A stretch of DNA of 64,000 nt from Chimonanthus salicifolius (taxonomy: Eukaryota; Streptophyta; Magnoliopsida; Laurales; Calycanthaceae). A program made the translations under genes and the position numbers. Shown piece after piece: positions 1 to 10,605 of the stretch. The stretch spans positions 64,235,413 to 64,299,412 of the forward strand of contig CM023541.1 of NCBI GenBank assembly GCA_013350335.1, read 5' to 3'. Below the pieces are notes generated by a model, which was not told where the DNA came from, did no database searches, and saw only the letters and a program-made list of their open reading frames with translations. The first letter of the stretch is position 1. The number at the start of each line of letters is the position of its first letter.

Positions 1-69
1 TCATATTTAAGAGAGTAAAAGCTATCAAGAAATCGGTCAAAAACATGAAAACCAACCACATTATGTTAC

Positions 70-677
70 CTGTACCAACACTCATCTTTGCTCTTTGGCC
101 ATCTGATTGGTGGTTTGTACCCTTTAGGCGGGAGCACTAAGCATTCTTTCCTTTCAAAGATGGGAGGGCAGTGACGTTCCATAAAGCTAAGTCTATGAGA
201 ACCATGCTTCTTCCATCTCTGCAATAGATTAAAAAAAATGCTTCATCATCTATTGAAGAAAAATAATGGTAGAATGCCAATTGTGCATGGTTAAATGTGC
301 AAACATGTATATAGATTTTATGTCAGATAACACACAAAAGTTGCAGTTCATCTAAGCATGTAACGAACAGTTCTACATACCTTTGGATCTGTGCATGGTG
401 TGTAGTCTTGATAATCTGTACTACACTCAGGAAACAGAACAAATTTAGTTTGACTTTGAAGAGAAACTGCTGTGGCTGCCTTTGGAAGTTGGACAGCTCG
501 TGTGATGCCGTTGATGAGGAATCTGCTCCTATCAGGGCAGAATATGCCACCAAGATAGAATGAGAGTCCACATAGCACTATAAACATTAAAGTCACAGGG
601 AACCTTTCTTGAACCTTTGTCATGGTAAGCCACTGGTTTGAGATCCTTGTTCTTCATTTTCTTCAGTATCTCAATAC
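70..677 (-). CDS. PMT-type methyltransferase (DUF248), 5' part, runs off left edge
   Basis: This is the N-terminal part of a plant PMT-family putative S-adenosylmethionine-dependent methyltransferase, a Golgi type II membrane protein family linked to pectin modification. Exon 677..381 has an acceptor before 677 and a GT donor at 380. It encodes a single transmembrane segment (SFYLGGIFC) and then the family hallmark [18 protein letters not shown]. Exon 218..70 reads [19 protein letters not shown], then [19 protein letters not shown], with a donor at 69. The methyltransferase domain itself lies beyond base 1. Two starts compete. ATG 657 gives a family-like N terminus ([20 protein letters not shown]) but in another frame from the membrane segment. 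ATG 623 (MTKVQERFP) is in frame. One extra C in the CCC near 602-604 would explain the break. Family assignment is firm; the exact paralogue is not. Confidence 0.87.
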
Positions 678-3600
678 CTGTGAGCAAGTGGAAAAATTAG
701 TAGTAAGACACTATGACATGTAATGCAACAGTAATGCAGACTTACATGAAAATGGAAGTAATAATTACATACGATTATAAAATAATAATAGTAATGCGAT
801 CTTTTACAAAGTCAATATTCCATCCTTAACAAGGAGCAGAAAAAAACTACAGTGCTATATCATATAAAAATAAATCTTCAGCACTATGATGTCCAGACAC
901 AGCATGGATATGGTGAGGACATACCATGTGTACAGCAAGGACATGGATTTTACATATAAACGTGAAGTATTTAACACAACATGACCTGGGAGTGTTGCCT
1001 ACATTAAGTGTCTTGTCATCATAGCTTCAGTGTATTAATGCCATTAGTGACCAACCTACTAATTACAGTAGAACGATTGTTCTAAAAGATAATGAGTTCT
1101 CTTCCATGTTCTTCAACATCTTTTAAGATCAAAGAAAACGGTCCTTCAGTGTTGTTTCATATCTTATCAAATCCTTTATGAATAAATTTCTATGACATGT
1201 TGAACAAAATTAGACACTTTTTTACATGGTACTGTACATGTGTCATCACAGGTTACCAAGGGAATTTCTTTAATGTGAAAGATTATGACACCAGCAAGCT
1301 TCTTCACCCTATTAAGAGTGACGTACAGCATTTTCAGTATTTCCAACAATGAAAATCTCACAGATAACTCTGCATTTGGAAAGCTAAGCCTACAGCAATC
1401 CTCTTACACAAATCTACAACACCGATTTCCATATACCTGTGGGAAAGGAATTGCTGAACCTTTCCTTTTTTTATCCCTCTAATGCAACAATGTTTGGAAC
1501 ATTTCCCCCTCCGTAACATGTATCATCATCATAACCATCAAAATCAGATCCCTACCTACGGCCATGTTCGTTGCCGCTCCACAAATAAGAATAAGGAAAA
1601 TCATCATCATGATCATGACCATGTTCATTACTGTCGTCTTCTTAATGTTGCCATCATTATCATTAAAGTTATTTATCTCAACTACGCAAAGTTGGCTTCG
1701 TAATTAGATTCAGTAAATTGCATGGCCAACTGGACACCCGCATAACTCAAATCCGCAACATTTATGGTTATAACCATAAACAATTACCAAATGCCAATTG
1801 CTACAACGGGCTCTTGTCATCTCATTTTACCATCTTCCAAATTCTGAAAGGAAAGAATTGAGGGGAAAGAGCCCCCGTAAAGAGAACCTGAAACATTGGT
1901 ATGACCTATAATACTAAAGAGAATTTCTTAAAATAGAGGCCCAAAAGACCAAACGATCTCAACTCTAACAATATCACAATGCATATATCAAATCCAGTCA
2001 CATATGGTAGCTAGAGAAGCATTATTTATCTTGCCAAAAAGAAAATAGTTCAAATTTTCAAGATGAACTTTCCTGGTTCACATTTTTCCCCTCCTAAAGT
2101 AAGAAATATCAAAAGCACCAAAGCAGCTCAGCAAGAACCATGTTGAACCATTAATTTTCTCAGCAAGATATTTTATTAATGCTCCTAGATTTGCACTATT
2201 TTCTGGCACGTTCAAAATATTTTCGCTATTTCTGAGCATTACTACATCATTTCGAAAACATTATAACAGCAAAAGTGTACAAGCAGCCAAAAACAAGATA
2301 AAAGTATGGTTAAAAATTTAAATCAGGCTCCACTTGAAACCCTATTGAGTTAAATAATATAGGGAGTTTCTTTATAGTTTTAGAACAATACGGTTATTGA
2401 CTTGCCTCAAAGCCAATTGAGCCGAGGCAACTTCAGATGAGTCACCCAACTTTTTCCTACACTGTGATCCAAATCAATGTTATCAGAACCGGACCGTCTA
2501 ACGAACCGTCTTCGAGTTATTTTGAGTTCAACCGGGTTCAGCCGTGGTCAAAACCAGTCAAGCAGTAATATAATATAAATATTACATATAACATTAAGTA
2601 AGACACCTTTTACAAATAACATTAATATAAATATTAAAAATAACATTTAAACTCTAAGTAATATACTAAAACAGTGAAAGATATGGGATAGAAATGGTAA
2701 TAAACCTTTATATTTCAAAAATATCCATTTTTTAATATTATTTTTTGATATTTTGAAGGAGAATTTAAAAAAGAAAAAAATCAAATTTTGTGAGCCGCGG
2801 TTCGAGGCTCACAGTTTTACATTTAAAACTGCAGCTGCGACCGATTTTCTGCGGTTTTGACCGAAAAACGTTTCTCAGCAAGGACCGCACTGCAACCACA
2901 GCAGTTCAGTCCAGCTTTGATAACACTGATCCAAATACTAAACCTCACCCCTGCCAGGGAAACTAAATTTCAACGAACCAAGAAAAAGTTTTTTTCCTTA
3001 AAAAAAAAAAAAAGGCAAATCCTATCAGGTATGCCAAATTGCCAATAATTCAGATGAGAAAAGACTTAATTTGACAACAGATCCAAAAGTGTGAGAAGCT
3101 CAGCTTTTAGAGCATAAAAAAAAAAAAGGAGATCCAATCAACCATGAAATAATTGAGATGAGAAAGGGATTTAATTAGACAGAAGATCCAAAAGCGACCA
3201 AAAGCAACTTGTCGTTTGTTGAATGGAAACATGGATGGAGACACCCCACCCAAACAAGAAAATACTACAAATAACAGGACATATATAGATGAATTTCTAC
3301 CATCTCCATGGTTGAAATCAATTCTCTAGATCTCCAAAACCCTTCAAAACACAAATTTAGAATTCAAGAACGTCCATTTGGATGGGTGGAAATGAAAGTA
3401 TATTCCTGGAAAATAACCACTTTTAACCTTAAGAAAACTGTTTTGAACCATTTTTCCATGGAAGTGCTTACTTTCTAGTGAAGTGCTTTTCTTTCCATGT
3501 ATCTAAAGAGAGCATTCATCAAAGTTCATCAGAAAGTACTTTTCACGGGAAACAACCATTTTTACCACCCCCTCCCTTAAAAAGTATTTTTTAACCAAAT

Positions 3601-4235
3601 AAAAGTGATTATTTTCTAGTTAAGAACTTACCCATTCAAACAGAGCATTCAACAATGTTTATTAGGAAAAAAATCAATTTTTTCATAAAAAATGAAAGCC
3701 TATAAACAACTCATTCAAGACCGATGAGGCTAACTAAAAGAACTGATCTCAGAATTCCAACTAAAACAAACGGTAAACCACTCTCTTTTTCTTCCATTTT
3801 GAGAAGTCTGCTTTCATTCTATTTGGAAAGTGGGGGAAAAAATCTTTTGAATAGTCTTCTTAGATCTTCTGCTGAGCATTCATAGAACTTAATCTGAAAT
3901 GTCATTTTTTAGCAAAATCAGTCTACAACAATTTATTCCAGATTTAATGAGGTTAACAAAGATCACAGATCTTAGCATTCCAACAGAAACAAACACTAAA
4001 AACTCTTTTCCATTTTTCTTTACTTTTTTTCAATCTTTGGAAAGTTTGCTTTGATTTTAATAGAAATGGGAAAATATACAATTCTTTTTCTCAGGAACAG
4101 TGTGATTTCTGCAAAAGCCAAGGGAGACTCATTTTAGAAAACCCGAAAAAATGAAGGACCCTCTTATCAAGATAAAACGAAGCTACTGAAATTGCACTGA
4201 AAAAAAAATAGATGGTAAGCAAGAGAAAGCAGTAC
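678..4235 (-). other. probable 5'UTR intron of the PMT gene
   Basis: No conserved exon is visible. The stretch is AT-rich and holds the MITE-like element at 2475-2926, several A/T homopolymers and a perfect 20-bp palindrome at 1761-1780 (TTTATGGTTATAACCATAAA). Short open frames here have no recognisable similarity. Confidence 0.4.
2475..2926. mobile_element. MITE-like element with 10-bp target duplication
   Basis: The left end (CAATGTTATCAGAACCGGAC) and the reverse complement of the right end (GTGTTATCAAAGCTGGACTG) form imperfect terminal inverted repeats of about 20 bp. The 10-bp word TGATCCAAAT flanks both sides (2465-2474 and 2927-2936). The interior is AT-rich and has no coding capacity. 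A duplication of this length fits Mutator-like elements best (inference). It lies in the presumed PMT 5'UTR intron. Confidence 0.7.
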
Positions 4236-4394
4236 CTGAGAATCTTTCAGGGTTTCCTCTCAAGTGTTTGATCTTTCCACAACTAGAAACAAAATGGTAT
4301 CTAACATAGCAAGGAATTTTCCAGTCTATAAACACTACTGAAGTGATTCAGATCTCTCAGTCTGTCCAAGGCTCTACTTAAATAGGTTAGAGAG

Positions 4395-4444
<50 letters not shown>

Positions 4445-4510
4445 CAGTAGAGAAGTCTGAGGTGACAGAGAGTGAAAAGTTCCTAGAAGCAGCCCCACAA
4501 AATTTCACAC
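4236..4510 (-). other. probable 5'UTR exon of the PMT gene
   Basis: Read on the minus strand, a good donor (CTCAG|GTACT) lies at 4236/4235. It would splice to the acceptor before 677, giving a 5'UTR intron of about 3.6 kb. The exon contains a (GA)n run at 4441-4397, typical of plant leaders. The transcription start is not visible, so the upstream limit is approximate. This is inference from splice signals and position; no coding evidence is possible. Confidence 0.45.
4397..4441. repeat. (CT)n microsatellite
   Basis: About 22 uninterrupted CT units ((GA)n on the minus strand), inside the presumed PMT 5'UTR exon. GA/CT tracts in plant leaders are common GAGA-factor (BPC) sites. Confidence 0.95.
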
Positions 4511-4839
4511 TACTTTCCATTTCTAGGGCTGAGAACCATTGGTTGTGGAGACGTGACACGTATGCAGTATGCACCCTAAAACAGATGGAATAGGTAAAAG
4601 ATTATAAAGCGAAAGAATAATATAACATTTTAATTAATTAAAGCATCAGAAAAATGTTAAATTTATCTTTAAATTATATTCTTTTATATTTTTCTTTATA
4701 AAAATGAGTATTTTAATTAATATTATAACTAATTTTTGAAAAATTAACCAATTCTATATTATCACATCAATTATAATGACAAAATATAATTGCAAAGTAA
4801 ATATATAATCTCTCATTTTCTATTGTCATATTAATTATA

Positions 4840-5174
4840 GGGTAGGTATCTTAACACGGGCGTTCTCATTTAAGAGATATAAATTTTATTGAACTTTTCA
4901 TTTTGTCCCTCATCCAACCGTAGAAATCGGTTCACTTATCGGTGCACCGATAAGATCACTTGGAAATCGGTGCATCGATTTCTTGAGAATCCAAATCGAT
5001 GCACCGACCTAATCATCTTACACATAAATCGGTTCATTTTTCAGTAAATGTGTGCACCGATAAGTGAACCGATTCACTGAAAAAGTAAGACAATTTCTAC
5101 GGATGAGGACAAAGTGAAAAATCCAAAAAACTCGTGTCTACTAAAAAAATATTTTCGTATTACGATAGCCACTC
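4840..5174. mobile_element. foldback MITE with 8-bp target duplication
   Basis: The left end GGGTAGGTATCTTAACACG pairs with the reverse complement of the right end (GAGTGGCTATCGTAATACG), 5 mismatches in 19. The word TAATTATA flanks both sides (4832-4839 and 5175-5182). The inner part is also self-complementary: the block around 4905-4955, with ATCGGTTCACTTATCGG, is repeated inverted at about 5051-5120. Several CGGTGCACCGAT-type words fill the loop. There is no coding capacity. Confidence 0.75.
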
Positions 5175-5182
5175 TAATTATA

Positions 5183-6009
5183 AAGATATAAAATTTTCAT
5201 TATAAATGACATTATATTTATTTTTATGCTCCTATGATTAAGTAAAAAATGCTTTGTTATTCTTATTAAAATTATAAATGTTTATATCAATCGTGCTGTT
5301 AATTTTAAATTAGATAATAGAAATATTATTAATAAAATTTATTAAAAATATTTGAATTTCAAATTTAGTATTTTTTAATTAAAAATGTATCTCTTAAAAA
5401 ATTGTCTCAATCAATCTACATTTTTACTTCACTATTAAATTTTTAGTTATGTGAAAGAAAATTAATTACAATTTTTCTCATTTTATCTTGCACTCTAAAT
5501 TAACTTTGTAATCTTGTCTAAAAATTATCAATTCCAAAGACCGATGCCGGAATTAATTCTCAAACAAAATTGACGATTGTCATTAAAGGTCCCCACAAAA
5601 AGATCCATACGTACGTGTGAATGGATCAGGTGTGAACGGACGACTGATCCTGTGCGATGAAGAAAGGCGTTGAATACTTGAATTACCTATTAGTGGAGTA
5701 AAAAAATGTAAAAGAAGTGGATGAGCTGAAGAATGGGCATGATTTTGAGGGAAATTACGGGGTGAGCCAAGAGAGTCGCTGGTCGTTGGTTTGATTTTGA
5801 GTTGAGTGATGACTGTTGAGAGAGAGACCGATACTGCTCCGTGAGTTATCCATTGAGTCATAAATGGTGGTCATCCGGGATTAGATTGACCGCAGAGATT
5901 TAAATCTATTTTCTCCTCTCTTTCACTTCGGAACGATAACTTCGGCTGTTTCCATGCTGGGTGAAAAATTAAGGGATCACTTAAAGCCAGAAATCCCGCA
6001 ACTGGAATC
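5183..6009. other. intergenic, no gene seen
   Basis: AT-rich sequence followed by a short mixed-composition patch (about 5540-6000). A 92-codon minus-strand open frame (5861-5583) has no recognisable motif and is not called. Confidence 0.6.
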
Positions 6010-7510
6010 TGAAATTTCACGGTAAATTATTATTTTATCTTTATATTTTTAATATTCGAATGAATATTCAGTTTATTTTAATATTTATTTGAATAATGGG
6101 CTTAACATGACATTCATTCGAATAAATGAACTGAACAGTAATATAAAATACTGTTCACCCCCATTCATTCAAATGAATATAGTTTCAACTATACTTCATT
6201 CATTCGAATGATTTCTACTCGAATGAATGAAGGTCATTCATTCGAATGATTCCTACGGCAACAAGGAACAGTAACATTATTTAAATAATAAAATTTATTT
6301 TTAAAACTTTAAGCTTATTTTTTGAGCAATGTGTATTTTTAAAATTTCTGAAATTAAATATCCAGACTAATTACGATAATCTAATAAAAATACTTTAAGA
6401 CTTTAAAGTCTTTTGACACTCCTAAATATTTAAAACACATTATTTTACAAATAAGGGTATCCCTAGGCTGTGTCGAAAACACATTTGAAAGTGTCAAAAG
6501 ACCTTAAAGTGTTAAAGTATTTTTATCAGGTTATCGTAATTAATCCGGATATTCAATTTGAAAAATTTTAAAAATATACAGTACCTAAAAAATAACGGTC
6601 TGTATTTTAAAATATAGACAGTTATTTTTAAGCACTGTGTATTTTCAAAATTTCTCAAATTAAATATTCAAACTAATTACGATAATCTGATAAAAATACT
6701 TTAACACTTTAAGGTCTTTTGACACTTCTAAATATTTAAAACACATTATTTTACAAATAAGGGTATCCCTAGGCTGTGTCGAAAACACATTTAGGAATGT
6801 CAAAAGACATTAAAGTCTTAAAGTATTTTTATTAGATTATCGTAATTAGTCCGGATATTTAATTTGAGAAATTTTGAAAATACACAATACTTAAAAATAA
6901 TTGTCTATATTTTAAAATATAAACCGTTATTTTTTAACCACTGTGTATTTCTAAAATTTCTCAAATTGAATATCCGGACTAATTACGATAACCTGATAAA
7001 AATACTTTAAAACTTCAAGGTCTTTTGACACTTCCAAATGTGTTTTTGACACAGCCTAGAGATACCCTTATTTGTAAAATACTGTGTTTTAAATATTTAG
7101 GAGTGTCAAAAGACCTTGAAGTCTTAAAGTATTTTTATCAGGTTATTGTAATTAGTGTAGATATTCAATTTGAAAAAATTTAAAAATACACAGTGCTTAA
7201 AAAATAAGTTTAAAATTTTAAAAGGATTTAAATAATGTTCTACTGTATACTTTAAGTTCATTTGAATGAATCATTTGATTAACGGTCGGTTCATTCAATG
7301 AATTGATGGAATGAAGTTCATTTTATTACTATTCATTCGAATGAATGGGGCTGAGCAGTATTTTGTGTTATTGTTCAGCCCCTTAATTCGAATGAATTGA
7401 AAATACACTTGAGGATTCATTCGAATAAATGTTAAAATGAACTGGCAATTCATTCGAATGAATGAAAATGTGGAGGTAAAATGGTAATTTGCCACTAAAA
7501 TTTGAAAATA
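6010..7510. repeat. large foldback element: inverted outer arms plus three palindromic 306-bp units
   Basis: The outer arms are inverted copies rich in ATTCATTCGAATGAAT. For example, ACTGTTCACCCCCATTCATT near 6160 matches, inverted, the stretch around 7340-7365. Between them lie three tandem units of about 306 bp; the marker ACTAATTACG starts at 6366, 6672 and 6978. Each unit is itself a hairpin: an arm ending in CTTTTGACACT and its inverted partner starting AGTGTCAAAAGA, around a loop containing TAAGGGTATCCCTAGGCTGT. In the third unit the loop is inverted. No coding capacity and no clear target duplication were found, so the limits are approximate. Confidence 0.8.
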
Positions 7511-8100
7511 GGTGTGTAGAGGCAGAAAAATCAGGTGTCTGTATGGGCTCCCAAAATTAAATGGTTGAATCAATTATCATAAAATTATTATTTTTGAACT
7601 AAAATGAATTTGAAAATATATTTATATTTTTAATATTAAAGAAATTATTAATTAAGTACTTTTAAGCTTTTCTTTAGTCTAATTATATACCTAGGTTTAA
7701 AAAGTCCATCTGTTCTCAAGGCTCACTTTAGATAAATAGATTTTATTTAATAATTATGAAAATATTATTATTTGAATTATTATATTATCAAAAATATAAT
7801 CTATAAAATCAATTAAGATTAAAACAGAACGGTAGAATAAATATCTTTATTGATTAATCTAATAACGAAGATATATTAAAATAAAAATTATAAAATAATT
7901 TTAATAACATAATGTTGGTTAAGCTAGTCAAATATCAACGACAGTCCTAAAAGGGAGGGTTTTTGATAGGACTATAGGGAATTTTGATTTCTTTCTAAAA
8001 TATTGGACATTAAATATTAGTTTCAAATTAATTAGCTAATATTAATCATCAATTATTAAGATTAATAAGATATAGTGAGAATAAAATTGAATCTTAATAA
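7511..8100. other. AT-rich intergenic, nothing recognised
   Basis: No open frame, repeat or gene signature was recognised in this stretch. Confidence 0.6.
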
Positions 8101-9960
8101 TCACAAGTTCATCAAAGTATATGTGCAATAAATATAAGAGATAAATGTAAATGCACAAGATAAGGTGAGAAGGTGAGAGGAGATGGAAAATTTTGACATA
8201 AAGATTTTTATGTGGTTCGAAGCTTGAATACTCTATACCTCAAGTACACCACTTAAGGATTCCACTAACCTTCTCCTTCACGGGTAGAGAAGAAAGCTAT
8301 TACAACCTTTTGATCTCTTTTAGAGGTAGAGATTGAACCTTTATAATCTTTGATCTACTTCAAGCGTGTAGATTTAACCGTGACTTACAAACACCAAGAA
8401 AACACAATTTCTTGGATTTCACTAGAGTTACACCAACCCTTTACAACTATCACAAAGATTGAAAGAAGTAGATTTGAAGTTACTAAGAACGCTCGCCTCT
8501 TGATGTCAAAATGACTGTGACGCGTTTTTGAAGTTCCTCTCCTTGCTTGGCTCTTTGGTGAAGTGTAGATGCTCCAATGATGCCCAACCAAGATATAGGA
8601 GAAGGTAATCTAGGGAAGAGAGTACTCCTCTGAAGGTAAGCTATCCCTAGAGTTTTATCTCAAATCACATTCACTTGTGAGCTTTGAATGCTCTAATGAT
8701 TTGCCTATCAATGCTTGGAATGAGAGAGAAAGAGATTTTCAATAACTTAGATGATTTTTCTATGAGGACAATCTACCCTGCAAAGTTCTCTCAAATATGC
8801 ACTCAAGAGTAAGCCTAAGATGCTTAAGATTTGCCTATGAAAGCTTTGAGTGTGAGTTAGAGATAGTTTAAGAGCTAATGGGTTTAACTTGGATGAATTG
8901 GGCTCTTAAGATTGTTTGGAATGCTTGATGATGATTAGAGAAGGTTTTGCTCAAGGAGAATCAACCATTGGAAGACTCTAAGGTCATGTATTTAAAGTCC
9001 TCTTGAAAATATAGCTGTTGGAAATCGAATTCGCAACAAAAGAGCTGTTGAAAAATTACTATTACGTTTTTCAGTGGACTGAACTGTAAGATTCAGTAGA
9101 CTAAAAACTCCTAAGAAGGCAGCTGGAACAAGTGGATGTATTCAGTCGACTGAATCTCATCGAAGGTTGAAAAATCCATTCAGCAGACTTTTCAATCGAT
9201 CGAATTATAAGATTCAACCAATTGAAAACTTGACAATTTTGCAAGCCTCCACTAAAATGACCATAACTCGAGTTCCCGAAATGTTTTTGGGTGTTATTGG
9301 GCTCGTTGGAAAGCTCATTGAGAGATATATATACTCACAAAATTTGGTCAAATTTAAAGTTCATTTGATACCTCAAATAATCTCTCAAAGTGAGGGTATA
9401 TGACAAAACTGTTTTGTTCTATTTTACACCCTTTCATTATAATGCTCATAACTTGAGTTATACATTTCCAAATTTGGTGTTATTGGACTTTTTGAAAAGC
9501 TTTTTTAGTGCTTTATCAAATCATTAAAATTTGACTAATACTTGGGAACATTTGATAAAAAAAAAAAACTTGTCCAAAATAGAGCAAAATTCACCTAACA
9601 TAAGAAATCCAAATTAGTCCAACCAAATTCTAAGTTATGGATTCTAATGTTTGTCCCAATAGTAATTCTAGGTCTTGTAAGTCATTCATAAGGTCTAAAT
9701 ACCTGTATTGGTTGACATTCATAAAGTTCTTCCGATTTCGGTACAATACCTTTCAAATGTGTCTTTTGGAGCTTCAAACTTGATTTGACTATATAGGTCT
9801 TCCAGAGACACGGTCTTGGACACTTAGACGGTCACGACTCTGTCAAAGGAATTGATAACTCAGTACTCAGTTGAACACAGTTACGGAATTGACAACTCAG
9901 TTTGACTCAGGGGAGACAGATTTAACTTTTAGGCCAACACATAAATTGGGTCTCACATGG
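8101..9960. mobile_element. possible non-coding LTR-retroelement debris
   Basis: The text style (TGTGGTTCGAAGCTTGAATA near 8212, diverged internal repeats around 8620-8860, GTCGACTGAA-type words near 9070-9200) resembles leader regions of large non-coding plant LTR elements. No LTR pair, primer-binding site or protein domain could be fixed. This is a low-confidence call from general resemblance. Confidence 0.3.
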
Positions 9961-10060
9961 AATATTTTGTCTAGGTGCCAAAACACTACGTATTTTGAGC
10001 AATTGCTCTATAGTGACATGTGTTATAGATTTCTCAGAGCTAAAATATCAAATGAAATGT

Positions 10061-10605
10061 GACGATTCTATCCCAACCAACATATTATTGTCTGTTTTAA
10101 GCTCACACATACCCTCACGATTTTGCATTGGAACCTGCGCCTATACACAATCCAAAAAGGCTACGTACTAGTTGAAGAAATAGCATCATTTATATCCCAA
10201 TATTCGAACAACCTCTCAGACAATGTCAGACTTTTTCCACTGAGGAGGCACCCTCCTCTCTGTCTTTTTTAATTCCATGCTATATATACAGCCCCACCGA
10301 AGTGCCGACCATCACAATCTCCTCACCTGACACTAGAGTTGTCATCGGTTGTGATATCATTTGTAATGACCATGCTTCAACCAACACGATATTATCTCTT
10401 TTGGACTCACCCATGCTCTTATAATTTTACATTGAGATATACGCCCATACATACATCCAAAATATCTCATACTAGTTGAAGGAACTATGCCACTTATATC
10501 TCAAGATCCTACCAATTTGGGACTTCTTTCACTAAAGAGCCACTTTCCTCTTTCTATTTCTTTGTATTCCACGCCACACACACTTCCATCGAGGTGCGAG
10601 CCATC
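10061..10605. repeat. two diverged direct copies of a ~290-bp repeat
   Basis: Copy 1 starts near 10061 and copy 2 near 10360. Shared landmarks in order are CCAACCAACA/TCAACCAACA, ATATTAT, CCATAC.. TCCAAAA, TACTAGTTGAA, TTATATC, CACTTTCCTC-like text, a TTCCACGCCA-like word and GCCATCACA. The layout resembles dispersed plant retroelement LTR text, but no boundaries with a target duplication were found. Confidence 0.55.

Noticed and set aside
5583..5861. 92-codon minus-strand open frame
   Set aside because: No motif, no conserved start context, low-complexity composition.
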